The notes under the pieces: model-generated
The model's input: only the letters and a program-made list of their open reading frames with translations
Told to the model about the DNA's origin: nothing
The model's database searches: none
Made by a program: the position numbers and the translations under genes
Shown here: one piece after another, positions 15,622 through 23,748 of the stretch
How positions within the stretch are numbered: the stretch's first letter is position 1
How the letters are laid out: each line of letters starts with the position of its first letter
From: Caulobacter sp. BK020
GTDB taxonomy: Bacteria; Pseudomonadota; Alphaproteobacteria; Caulobacterales; Caulobacteraceae
Direction: 5' to 3'
DNA length: 64,000 bases
Assembly: GCF_004342605.1 (NCBI RefSeq)
Contig: NZ_SLZL01000006.1
Span: 62,001 to 126,000 of the forward strand

Positions 15622-16512
15622 ATGACCTTCCCCAAGCCCTCCTTCTCGCCGGCCGAGCCCGTGGCGGCGCCGGTGATCGAACCGCCGGCCCCCGCGCCTC
15701 GCGCCTCGCACGGATCGGAGATCGTCCGCCGGGCGGGCGCGACGGCGGCGGCGGTGCTTCCGCCGCTGCTGACCGTCCTGGCGATCCTGGGTCTCTGGCA
15801 GGCGGCGATCGGCGACTCGTACGGCGGGCTGCCGTCGCCGGTCCAGGTGTGGACCGAGTCCAAGGACCTGATCCTCAACCCGTTCTTCGATCACGGCGGG
15901 GTCGACAAGGGCCTGTTCTGGCACGTCCTGACCAGCCTCAAGCGGGTCGGGGTCGGGTTCTCGATCTCGGCGGTCTGCGGGGTGATGCTGGGGGTGCTGA
16001 TCGGCTCCAACCGCTGGGCGCACCGGGGGTTGGACCCGATCTTCCAAGTGCTGCGCACCGTGCCGCCCCTGGCTTGGTTGCCGATCTCGCTGGCCGCTTT
16101 CCGCGAGGCCCAGCCCTCGGCCCTGTTCGTGATCTTCATCACCTCGATCTGGCCGATCATCATCAACACAGCCGTCGGCGTGCGCAACATTCCGGCCGAC
16201 TACGTGAATGTCGCCAAGGTGCTGCGGCTGTCGCCGGTCGAATACTTTTTCAAGATCCTGTTGCCAGCCACCACGCCTTACATCTTTACCGGTCTGCGCA
16301 TCGGCGTCGGCATGAGCTGGCTGGCCATCGTCGCTTCCGAGATGCTGCTGGGCGGCGTCGGCGTCGGGTTCTTCATCTGGGACCAGTACAACGCCTCGCG
16401 CATCTCCGACATCATCGTGGCCCTGGCCTGGGTCGGACTGACCGGCTTCTTCCTCGATCGCCTGGTGGCCCTGCTGGGTCACGTCATCTCGCGCGGCAAC
16501 GCGGCCAGCTAG
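15622..16512 (+). CDS. nrtB: NrtB-type ABC transporter permease
   Basis: About 296 residues, starting from the ATG at 15622, which has AGGGAGA 7 bases upstream; a GTG two codons earlier is possible. After a Pro/Ala-rich cytoplasmic tail there is a TM helix (LPPLLTVLAILGLWQAA), then the BPD_transp_1 domain with RVGVGFSISAVCGVMLGVLI, TVPPLAWLPISLAAF and the EAA-loop region PADYVNVAKVLRLSPVEYFF with LPATTPYIFTGLRIGVGMSW. It forms the inner-membrane channel for the NrtA substrate and follows the typical order binding protein, permease, ATPase. Confidence 0.9.
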   Translation: MTFPKPSFSPAEPVAAPVIEPPAPAPRASHGSEIVRRAGATAAAVLPPLLTVLAILGLWQAAIGDSYGGLPSPVQVWTESKDLILNPFFDHGGVDKGLFWHVLTSLKRVGVGFSISAVCGVMLGVLIGSNRWAHRGLDPIFQVLRTVPPLAWLPISLAAFREAQPSALFVIFITSIWPIIINTAVGVRNIPADYVNVAKVLRLSPVEYFFKILLPATTPYIFTGLRIGVGMSWLAIVASEMLLGGVGVGFFIWDQYNASRISDIIVALAWVGLTGFFLDRLVALLGHVISRGNAAS

Positions 16513-16525
16513 GAGACATCGCATC

Positions 16526-17311
16526 ATGGCCAAGGCCTATCTCTCCATCGAAGGCGTCGGCGTCACCTTCGCCAAGGGCGCCGCCCGCTCCGAGGTGCTC
16601 ACCGGCGTCGATCTGAAGGTCGACAAGGGCGAGTTCGTCTCGATAATCGGCCACTCGGGCTGCGGCAAGTCCACCTTGCTGAACGTGGTCGCCGGCCTTG
16701 TGCCGGTGACGACCGGCGCGGTGATCCTGGACAAGCAGGAGGTCAACGCCCCGGGGCCAGACCGGGCGGTGGTGTTCCAGAACCACTCGCTACTGCCCTG
16801 GCTGTCGGTGCGTGAGAACGTCTCGCTGGCGGTCGACAAGGTGTTCGGCAAGACCAAAACCGCCGCCGAGCGCCGCGACTGGACGCAGCACAATCTGGAG
16901 CTGGTCAAGATGACCCACGCCCTGGACAAGCGCCCCTCGGAAATCTCCGGCGGCATGAAGCAACGCGTCGGCATCGCCCGCGCCCTGGCCATGGAGCCCA
17001 AGGTCCTGCTGCTGGACGAGCCGTTCGGCGCCCTGGACGCCCTGACGCGCGCCCACCTGCAGGACAGCGTCATGGAGATCCACGCCAGTCTCAACAACAC
17101 GGTGCTGATGGTTACCCACGACGTCGACGAGGCCGCCCTGCTGTCGGACCGCATCGTGATGATGACCAACGGCCCGCGCGCCGCCATCGGCCAGGTGCTC
17201 GAGGTGGATCTGCCGCGCCCCCGCGATCGTCTCGCCGTCGCCGAGGATCCGACCTACATCCATGCCCGGGCGGCGGTGATCGAGTTCCTCTACGCCCGGC
17301 GCGCGGCCTGA
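16526..17311 (+). CDS. NrtC/NrtD-type ABC transporter ATPase
   Basis: 261 residues with Walker A GHSGCGKST, Q-loop VVFQNHSLLPWLSVRENV, signature SGGMKQRVGIARAL, Walker B KVLLLDEPFGALD and H-loop VMVTHDVDEAA. This is the nitrate/sulfonate/taurine ATPase subfamily. It is a single ATPase domain with no NrtA-like C-terminal extension, so it corresponds to NrtD or a short NrtC. RBS AGGAGA. It powers the upstream NrtB permease. No nitrate or nitrite reductase gene follows within the window, so the assimilatory enzymes must be elsewhere. Confidence 0.92.
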   Translation: MAKAYLSIEGVGVTFAKGAARSEVLTGVDLKVDKGEFVSIIGHSGCGKSTLLNVVAGLVPVTTGAVILDKQEVNAPGPDRAVVFQNHSLLPWLSVRENVSLAVDKVFGKTKTAAERRDWTQHNLELVKMTHALDKRPSEISGGMKQRVGIARALAMEPKVLLLDEPFGALDALTRAHLQDSVMEIHASLNNTVLMVTHDVDEAALLSDRIVMMTNGPRAAIGQVLEVDLPRPRDRLAVAEDPTYIHARAAVIEFLYARRAA

Positions 17312-17429
17312 ACGAGGCCGACCAGGACCGCAGGTGAATTCCGGCGAGACCCGCCTGCGCTATCGTGGGTTGCGCGCGACCACAGTTGAGATACGACTAT
17401 CGGTCTCGTAGTTCAGCTCGGGGAGCGCC

Positions 17430-20378
17430 TTGGCCGAACCCTCGCCAGCAGGAACCCAGGGATCGGACGCTGCGAGTCTGGCGCGACCTTCCAGCCCCGC
17501 GGCCGTCATATTGGTCGTCTTTGGCCTCATCGGCGGCCTGCTGCTGGCCAGCCAGCCCAGGACCTACCCCAACCTCCACACCATCCTCGACACCGGGGTG
17601 GCGCTGTTGTCGGGAATCCTGGCGCTGAAGCTGTGGGGCGCCGGCCAGCGCGAAGGCGACGATATCACCCGACGCCTCGCCCTTGTGTTTCTGGTGACCT
17701 GCGCCATGGAGGTGGTCCATGTCCTGGTGACCGTGGAGTGGTCGGGGGTCCTGGCCCCGATCAGGGCCTCCAGCGGGGTGCTGCGGCCGTCGACCTGGCC
17801 GCCGCCATCCCACCTGCTGCCCCTTGGCGTGATCGGCGCGCTGTTCTGGCCCGCGAGAAGCCGCTTCGGCCTGGCGACCTTCGCCTCGGCGATTCTGGCG
17901 ACCGCCATTGTGCTGTTCGCCATCTATCAACGTCTGCCGACCTATCTGCCGCCGGGTCCTCTAGGGATCACCCGGCCCACGCTGCTCCTGGCGCCGCTGC
18001 TCTGGATCGTGACGGGCCTGGTGGCATGGCGCCTGGCCGACCGCGACCGGGTCATCCGGGCGCTGCCGATGACCGCCGTCATTCTGGCTGTGGCCAACGC
18101 CCTGATCCTCTATTCCCGTTCTCCCGCCGACGCCCCGGCCATGGCCTCGCACCTGGGCAAGATGGCCGGCGACCTAACGCTGCTGTTCTTCTTGTTCCAG
18201 ACGGCGTCGCGCGATATGCGCGATCGGGTCCGCGTCGAGACCGCCCTGTCGAAGCTCAACGCCGAATTGGACCAGCGGGTGGCCGAGCGAACCGCTCAAC
18301 TGGAAGCCGAAACGCAAGCGCGCCAGCAGGGCCAACGCCTGCTGGAGGCCGTCGTCGAAAACTCTCCCGCCGTCATCTACGTCAAGGCCTTGGATGGCCG
18401 CTACCTGATGGTCAATCGCCGCTACTGCGACATCTTCCACATCGATCGCGACGCGATGATCGGGCGAACCGACCACGACATCTTTCCGATGGAGATCGCC
18501 GACGCCTTCCGCGCCATGGACGTGCGCGTCGCTGCGGCCGACCAGCCGCTGACCGAGGAAGAAAGCGCCCCGCACGACGATGGGCCTCACGCCTACATCT
18601 CGGTGAAATCCCCACTGCGCGACGAAACAGGCCAAGTCTACGCCGTGTTCGGCATCTCGACCGACATCACCGAGCGCAAGGACGCCGAAGCCAAGCTCCA
18701 TACCCAGTTGCAGCGAATGAGCCTGCTGGACGAGATCACGCGCGCCATCGGCGAGCGGCAGGACAACCAAAGCATCTTCCAGGTCGTTGTGCGGAGCATC
18801 GAGGACCAGCTGCCCGCCGACTTCGCCTGCCTTTGCCTCTACGACGACCTGGAGCGGGCCCTGACGGTCGCCGCCGTCGGGGTCAACAGCCAGGCCCTGG
18901 CCCTGGAGCTGGCCATGCCCGAGCGCGCGCGCGTCGACATCGACGAGAACGGCCTCTCCCAGTGCGTTCGGGGCCGCTTGGTCTACGAGTCGGACATCGC
19001 CGAGGTCCCCTTCCCGTTCCCGCGCCGGCTCGCCAACGGCGGCCTGGGGTCAATGGTCTGCGCGCCCCTGCAGGTCGAGAGCAAGGTGTTCGGCGTGCTG
19101 GTCGTGGCCCGCTTCCAGCCGAACGCCTTCGTCAGCGCCGAGTGCGAGTTCCTGCGCCAGCTGAGCGAGCACGTCGCCCTGGCCGCCCACCAGGCCCAGC
19201 TGCACAGCGCGCTCCAGGCGGCCTATGACGACCTGCGCCAGTCCCAGCAGGCGATCCTGCAACAGGAGCGGCTGAAGGCGCTGGGCCAGATGGCCAGCGG
19301 CATCGCCCACGACATCAACAACGCGCTGTCGCCCGTCTCGCTCTACACGGAAGCGATGATCGAGACCGAGCCGGGCCTCAGCCCCGCGGGGCGCGGCCAG
19401 CTGGAGATCATTCGCCGCGCCGTCGAGGACGTCGGCCAGACGATCGGCAAGATGCGCGAGTTCTACAGGCTGCGCGAAACCCAGCTGGAGACCGAACCGG
19501 TCCAACTGAACGAACTGGTCGCCCAGGTCCTGGAGCTCACTCGAGCGCGGTGGAACGACATGGCCATGCAGCGCGGCGTGGTCATCAAGGTGGAAACCGC
19601 CCTGGCCGACGATCTGCCGCCCGTGTTGGGCGTGGCCAGCGAGATCCGCGAAGCCCTGGTCAACCTGGTGTTCAACGCCATCGACGCCATGCCCGACGGC
19701 GGCCTCCTGGCGGTGAGCACCGCCAGGGTCGCCACGGACGTCGGCGACGCCGTGCGGGTCAGCGTGGCGGACAACGGAATCGGCATGGACGCAGAGGCGC
19801 GTCGGCGATGCCTTGAACCCTTCTTCACGACCAAGGGCGAGCGCGGCACGGGATTAGGCCTGGCGATGGTCTATGGAGTCGCGCAGCGACATGGCGCGGA
19901 GTTGGACGTCCAGTCCTCGCCCGGCGCCGGCGCGACGCTCTCCCTGACCTTCGCCCGGGCGGTAGACGAGAACGCCGCCCCGAACACGCCGCCGGCCGCT
20001 CCACGGCGACGGCTGCGCCTGCTGCTGGTGGACGACGATCCCGTGCTGCTCAAGGCCTTGAGCGACGCCCTGGAAAGCGACGGCCATGTCGTGACCATCG
20101 CCAACGGCGGCGGCGCGGGGATCGAAACCTTCGAGGCCAGCCAGGGCGGCGACCGCTTCGACGCCGTCTTCACCGACCTGGGCATGCCCTATATCGACGG
20201 TCGCCGCGTGGCGGCCGCGATCAAGGAGCTGTCGGCCAAGACGCCGGTGATCCTACTCACGGGCTGGGGCCAGGGACTGCTCGCCGACGACGACGTCCCG
20301 CCCCATATTGATCTGGTGCTGAGCAAACCGCCCAAGTTGCGAGAGCTCCGCGCGGCCCTCGCCCGTTTCACGACATGA
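17430..20378 (+). CDS. Membrane hybrid histidine kinase: TM sensor-PAS-GAF-HisKA-HATPase-receiver
   Basis: 982 residues from a TTG start with GGGGAG just upstream. About seven TM helices fill residues 25-265. A coiled-coil (ETALSKLNAELDQRVAERTA) leads into a PAS domain (VVENSPAVIYVKALDGRYLM to VFGISTDITERKDAE) and a GAF domain (IFQVVVRSIEDQLPADFACL onward). HisKA has LGQMASGIAHDINNALSPVS; HATPase has LVNLVFNAIDAMPDGG, DNGIGMD and GTGLGLAMVYG. The C-terminal receiver carries LLVDDDPVLL and phospho-acceptor FTDLGMPYIDG. The signal is unknown. The downstream kinase gene overlaps it (ATGA), so the two likely act as a pair. Confidence 0.9.
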   Translation: MAEPSPAGTQGSDAASLARPSSPAAVILVVFGLIGGLLLASQPRTYPNLHTILDTGVALLSGILALKLWGAGQREGDDITRRLALVFLVTCAMEVVHVLVTVEWSGVLAPIRASSGVLRPSTWPPPSHLLPLGVIGALFWPARSRFGLATFASAILATAIVLFAIYQRLPTYLPPGPLGITRPTLLLAPLLWIVTGLVAWRLADRDRVIRALPMTAVILAVANALILYSRSPADAPAMASHLGKMAGDLTLLFFLFQTASRDMRDRVRVETALSKLNAELDQRVAERTAQLEAETQARQQGQRLLEAVVENSPAVIYVKALDGRYLMVNRRYCDIFHIDRDAMIGRTDHDIFPMEIADAFRAMDVRVAAADQPLTEEESAPHDDGPHAYISVKSPLRDETGQVYAVFGISTDITERKDAEAKLHTQLQRMSLLDEITRAIGERQDNQSIFQVVVRSIEDQLPADFACLCLYDDLERALTVAAVGVNSQALALELAMPERARVDIDENGLSQCVRGRLVYESDIAEVPFPFPRRLANGGLGSMVCAPLQVESKVFGVLVVARFQPNAFVSAECEFLRQLSEHVALAAHQAQLHSALQAAYDDLRQSQQAILQQERLKALGQMASGIAHDINNALSPVSLYTEAMIETEPGLSPAGRGQLEIIRRAVEDVGQTIGKMREFYRLRETQLETEPVQLNELVAQVLELTRARWNDMAMQRGVVIKVETALADDLPPVLGVASEIREALVNLVFNAIDAMPDGGLLAVSTARVATDVGDAVRVSVADNGIGMDAEARRRCLEPFFTTKGERGTGLGLAMVYGVAQRHGAELDVQSSPGAGATLSLTFARAVDENAAPNTPPAAPRRRLRLLLVDDDPVLLKALSDALESDGHVVTIANGGGAGIETFEASQGGDRFDAVFTDLGMPYIDGRRVAAAIKELSAKTPVILLTGWGQGLLADDDVPPHIDLVLSKPPKLRELRAALARFTT

Positions 20379-21976
20379 GCCGCCCCATGATCGAACCGCA
20401 CACGCAGCCCGACGACGATCGACGGACGCGCATCCTGATCGTCGACGACGAGGCGGCAAACCTCCAGGCCCTTCGCGTAACGCTGGGTGGTCAGGGCTTC
20501 GACGTCACCGGCTTCACCCATCCGGACGAGGCGCTGGAGGCCATCACCCCCGGCGCGTTCGACGTGCTGCTGACCGACCTGAAGATGCCGTCGACCACCG
20601 GCGTCGAGCTGCTGCAGAGAGCCCACGAGCGCGACCCTCACCTTTCAGGCGTCATCATGACCGGCGAAGGCTCGATCGCCTCGGCGGTGGAATCGATGCG
20701 CAGCGGCGCCGTCGACTATGTCCTCAAGCCGCTCAAGCTCAGCAACCTGCTGCCCGTCCTGGCCAGCGCGCGCACCCTAGGCCGGCTGCGGCGCGAGAAC
20801 GACCAGCTGGAACAGAGCGTGCGTGCGCGCACCGCGGAGCTGGAGCGAGCGCTTGAGGAGGTCGACCACCACGCGGCCGAACTTATCAAGGCCGAACAGG
20901 CGCTGATGCAGGCCCAGAAGATTGAGGCCATCGGCCGTCTTACCGGCGGCGTCGCCCACGACTTCAACAATCTGCTCGCCGCGGTGATCGGCAATCTGGA
21001 ACTGCTGCAGCGTAAGCTTCCGCCCGAGGCCCAGCCGTGCCGACGGTTTGTCGACAACGCCCTCGAAGCGGCCAATCGCGGCGCCAAGGTCACCGGCCAG
21101 CTCCTGGCGTTTTCCCGGACCCAGCGGCTGCGCCTGGAGCCGCTGGAGGTCGACGCGACCTTGCGGCGCAGCGACCCGCTCCTGCGCCAGGCGCTTGGTC
21201 CGGGCGTCGATCTCGAGGTGTGCCTTGAGGCCGAAGGCGCCTGGGCCAGCACCGACGCCACGCAACTGGAACTGGTCGCGCTGAACCTCATCGTCAATGC
21301 GCGCGAGGCCTTGCCAGACGGCGGCGTGGTGCGCCTGAGCACACGCCTCGAACCTGACCGGATCGTCCTTGAAGTCGCCGACACCGGCGTTGGCATGACG
21401 CCGGAGGTTCTGGCGCGCGCCACGGAGCCCTTCTTCACCACCCGGGCCGGCTCCGGAACCGGTCTGGGCCTGGCTCAGGTCCATGGTTTCGCGCGCCAGT
21501 GCGGCGGTGATTGCCAGATCGAAAGCGCTCCGGGCGCGGGAACGCGGGTCGGTGTTTCACTACCGCGAATCGAGCCCCCCGCCGTGCGTGTCGAAGCGCC
21601 GCCGGAGCCGGTTACGACGCAGCGAGACGGCCTTCGGGTGCTGGTCGTCGACGATGACCGCCATGTCCGCGAAAGCCTTTGCGAGGCCTTGGCCAGCGAG
21701 GGTTTCCTGGTGCGCTGGGCGTCGGACGGTGCTTCGGGACTGGCCCAGCTGGAGATCGAGACGCCGGACGCCGTGGTGCTGGACTATGCGATGCCCGGCA
21801 TGACCGGCGCCGAAGTCGCCCGCCGCGCCCAGGCCGCGCATCCGCATCTCCCGATCGTCTTCCTGAGCGGCTACGCGGACTCCCTCGCCCTGGACCAGAT
21901 CGAGGCCGCCGCCGTCCTGCGCAAGCCGATCGCCATCGCCGACCTCAGCCGCGCGCTGCGTCTGGCGGCGGGTTAG
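20375..21976 (+). CDS. Cytoplasmic hybrid kinase: receiver-coiled coil-HisKA-HATPase-receiver
   Basis: 533 residues. The N-terminal receiver (RILIVDDEAANLQALRVTLG, DVLLTDLKMPSTTGVELL, DYVLKPLKL) is followed by a coiled coil, HisKA (IGRLTGGVAHDFNNLLAAVI), HATPase (LNLIVNAREALPDGG, ADTGVGM, GSGTGLGLAQVHGFARQ) and a second receiver (RVLVVDDDRHVRESLCEALA, AVVLDYAMPGMTGAEV). It has no TM segment and no DNA-binding output. With receivers at both ends it suits an intermediate relay node fed by the membrane kinase encoded just upstream. The final target (a phosphotransfer protein such as a ChpT-like one, or a response regulator) is not in this window. Confidence 0.9.
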   Translation: MSRPMIEPHTQPDDDRRTRILIVDDEAANLQALRVTLGGQGFDVTGFTHPDEALEAITPGAFDVLLTDLKMPSTTGVELLQRAHERDPHLSGVIMTGEGSIASAVESMRSGAVDYVLKPLKLSNLLPVLASARTLGRLRRENDQLEQSVRARTAELERALEEVDHHAAELIKAEQALMQAQKIEAIGRLTGGVAHDFNNLLAAVIGNLELLQRKLPPEAQPCRRFVDNALEAANRGAKVTGQLLAFSRTQRLRLEPLEVDATLRRSDPLLRQALGPGVDLEVCLEAEGAWASTDATQLELVALNLIVNAREALPDGGVVRLSTRLEPDRIVLEVADTGVGMTPEVLARATEPFFTTRAGSGTGLGLAQVHGFARQCGGDCQIESAPGAGTRVGVSLPRIEPPAVRVEAPPEPVTTQRDGLRVLVVDDDRHVRESLCEALASEGFLVRWASDGASGLAQLEIETPDAVVLDYAMPGMTGAEVARRAQAAHPHLPIVFLSGYADSLALDQIEAAAVLRKPIAIADLSRALRLAAG

Positions 21977-22006
21977 CGAAGTCCCGAAACTCGCGGCCCA
22001 GGCGGG

Positions 22007-22030
22007 CTACTCCCACTCGATGGTGATTTT
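22007..22030 (-). mobile_element. Displaced 3' end of guaA (putative attachment site of an integrated element)
   Basis: The minus strand reads AAA ATC ACC ATC GAG TGG GAG TAG, i.e. KITIEWE-stop. The TIEWE ending is the near-invariant C-terminus of GMP synthase, and nothing upstream of it on this strand resembles GuaA. The 3' end of guaA is a known integration site of genomic islands. A lone guaA tail of this polarity is what remains at the distal end of an element inserted between it and an intact guaA lying to the right. No integrase is visible nearby. Confidence 0.6.
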
Positions 22031-22033
22031 GCG

Positions 22034-22062
22034 GCCAGAGAATTGAATTCTCTGGCTTTTTT
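22034..22062 (+). terminator. Strong intrinsic terminator downstream of the hybrid-kinase operon / at the element boundary
   Basis: GCCAGAGAAT (22034-22043) and ATTCTCTGGC (22047-22056) form a perfect 10-bp stem with a TGA loop, followed by six T residues (22057-22062). It is 58 bases after the kinase stop and directly adjacent to the guaA tail, so it may end the kinase operon or belong to the element end. Confidence 0.75.
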
Positions 22063-22114
22063 GATTCACGCCCTTGTGCTCAACTGTGGACGGCCCCCAT
22101 GGAATCCTAGCGTT

Positions 22115-22128
22115 TTGATTTAGATCAA
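22115..22128. promoter_or_regulatory. FNR/FixK-type box
   Basis: TTGATTTAGATCAA is an exact TTGAT-N4-ATCAA palindrome, the consensus bound by FNR and FixK proteins that control microaerobic genes in Caulobacter and relatives. No intact microaerobic gene follows on either strand in the next several hundred bases, so it may be a relic of a deleted gene or a chance match. Confidence 0.4.
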
Positions 22129-22347
22129 GAAATCCGACGTTTGACATCGCTGGAAAACCGCGACCGCGACAATTTCCAAGCCGCGACGATACCTTCAAGG
22201 TCGCGGACTCCTCAGTACCGTCGCGCCATCCCGCATCCCCGACCGACATACTTGCCGTGCAGTAGAGCTAGATCAATTGCAAGCACGCCGCTCCGCCACA
22301 CTGTCTCAAGGCTCCACCTGGCAGCTGATGAGGAACGAAGGGAAGCG

Positions 22348-22643
22348 ATGCTTGAACCCTTGGGTTCGGTCGACCAGAACAATCAACCCCAGATCACACG
22401 CGCCATCCGACGCACAGAACTCGACGCATGATCCCGCTCGCCGACACGACGATCTACGAACGCGAACGAAGAGGCGAATTCCCACGCCGCCTTCATCTCA
22501 CCCAACGCTGCCTGGTATGGGACCTGGATGAGGTGGAGGAATGGCTCAAGCAGCGTCGTCGAGCGTCTGAGAACGGCCTCCAGAAGATGGCTCCGCTTCC
22601 CGATGTTCGCTTGAGGCGATCGCGACCAGTCAGAGATCGCTAA
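22348..22643 (+). pseudogene. AlpA-like phage/element transcriptional regulator, frameshifted
   Basis: The first frame (ATG 22348, RBS GGGAAGCG) ends ITRAIRRTELDA at a TGA at 22431. The second frame begins at 22428 and reads MIPLADTTIYERERRGEFPR then LHLTQRCLVWDLDEVEEWLK. Together they reproduce an AlpA-type winged-helix regulator: (R)RxxLxxxIPLSxxTIYxxxxRGEFPxxxxLxxRxVxWxxxEVxxW. AlpA proteins regulate integrase genes on prophages and integrative elements. The split across two frames at the ATGA suggests a one-base frameshift; alternatively translation restarts and only the short HTH form is made. Its place 0.3 kb from the guaA tail supports an integrated-element remnant. Confidence 0.6.
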
Positions 22644-22851
22644 GCGTGATGAGCTGACCTCTGGCCGCCTCCAGAAGTCGGCTTTCGGCCAGTCGCTCCC
22701 AACCATGCCGACGGGCTTGACGACGATCGTTCGCGCCAGCCTCCCAGCTGGCGATGCTTTGCTCACTCATGACATCGGCGGCCAGGCCGATCACCGCCAG
22801 ATCAGTTGAACAATAGCGCGGCTTCAGCGCTCCATTTTTGTCGCCAACCAT
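22630..22851 (-). CDS. Small hypothetical protein, possible element cargo
   Basis: A 73-residue frame, MVGDKNGALKPRYCSTDLAV at the N-terminus and EAARGQLITLSDL at the end, with Arg/Ala-rich helical content in between. The frame stays open upstream to 23019. I do not recognise a family. It overlaps the AlpA-like remnant's 3' end by 14 bases on the opposite strand. It may be a decayed gene of the same integrated element or not a gene at all. Confidence 0.3.
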   Translation of the reverse strand: MVGDKNGALKPRYCSTDLAVIGLAADVMSEQSIASWEAGANDRRQARRHGWERLAESRLLEAARGQLITLSDL

Positions 22852-23031
22852 AGTGGCGCGTTGAACCGGCGCCCTGGTCTCGGGCCACTCATCTTTGGCG
22901 GCCGCGCTCTCGATCGCCCGCAGGCGGCCGGCCGCACGCAACCTCCCCGGCGTCGCTTCCCCAGCCAAACGTCGAGAGGCTTCACGCGACCGGCCGCCGG
23001 TCGCGCTCCAACCGCGCAAAGGTGAGGTTTC

Positions 23032-23748
23032 ATGGCCAAGCGGCTATTCGATGTCCTGCTCTCCCTGGCCATCCTGATCCTGGTCGGGCCGATCCTGGCG
23101 GTGCTGATGGCTCTGGTCTGGGCGCAGGACGGCCGGTCGCCCCTGTTCCTGGGCGTGCGGGTCGGCCGCGACGGACGCGATTTCCGCATGGTCAAGTTGA
23201 GGTCGATGACGGCGGACTCCGAGTTCAAGGGCGCGGCCTCCACGACCCGCTCCGACGCGCGGATCACGCCGCTGGGCCACGTGTTGCGCCGCTGGAAGCT
23301 GGACGAGCTGCCCCAGTTCTGGAACGTCTTGCGCGGCCAGATGAGCGTCGTGGGCCCGCGGCCCAATACGCGGCGCGGCGGGGTCGATCTCTATACGACG
23401 CGAGAAATGGGCCTGCTCAGCGTCCGCCCCGGCATCACCGACCTGGCCTCGATCCTGTTCGCCGACGAGGCCGAGATCCTGGACGGCGCCGCCGATCCGG
23501 ACGCCTTGTACGACCAGGTCATCCGCCCGTGGAAGAGCCGGCTGGGCCTCCTCTACATCGAGCGACGGACCTTCTGGATCGACCTGCGGATCATCGCCCT
23601 GACAGCGCTAGGCGCGATCTCGCACGCCGCCGCGCTGGAGGGCGTCGATGCGATCTTGGAGGATTTAGGCGCCAGCGACGAACTACGCCTGGTATGCCGC
23701 CGAGGCGCGCCCCTGCCCCGCGCCGAACCGCCCGGCTACGCGGCTTGA
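23032..23748 (+). CDS. Undecaprenyl-phosphate sugar phosphotransferase (bacterial sugar transferase)
   Basis: 238 residues. This PglC/WcaJ-type enzyme loads the first sugar-1-phosphate onto undecaprenyl phosphate and so starts repeat-unit assembly. The reentrant/TM helix is at the N-terminus (FDVLLSLAILILVGPILAVL). The catalytic core follows: FRMVKLRSM, RWKLDELPQFWNVLRGQMSV, GPRPNTRR and VRPGITDLASILFADE. It is the short monotopic form without the four-helix PssE/WcaJ N-terminal region. RBS AAAGGTGAGG. It is the first gene of the exopolysaccharide locus, and its stop overlaps the TTG of the acetyltransferase gene. Confidence 0.92.
   Translation: MAKRLFDVLLSLAILILVGPILAVLMALVWAQDGRSPLFLGVRVGRDGRDFRMVKLRSMTADSEFKGAASTTRSDARITPLGHVLRRWKLDELPQFWNVLRGQMSVVGPRPNTRRGGVDLYTTREMGLLSVRPGITDLASILFADEAEILDGAADPDALYDQVIRPWKSRLGLLYIERRTFWIDLRIIALTALGAISHAAALEGVDAILEDLGASDELRLVCRRGAPLPRAEPPGYAA

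Larger units (their letters stand above)
21977..22347. other. Gene-free stretch with probable integration junction
   Basis: After the kinase gene there are about 370 bases without a convincing gene. The stretch contains the displaced guaA 3' end (22007-22030), a strong terminator hairpin (22034-22062) and an FNR-like box (22115-22128). Its base composition is visibly more AT-rich than the flanking genes, fitting the end of an acquired element. Confidence 0.6.

Noticed and set aside
15196-16533. 445-residue minus-strand open frame over nrtA and nrtB
   Set aside because: His/Gln/Arg-rich shadow of the real genes; the plus-strand frames carry all family motifs.
17633-19228. 531-residue frame inside the hybrid kinase gene
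   Set aside because: Alternate frame of the kinase, low-complexity Arg/Pro composition.
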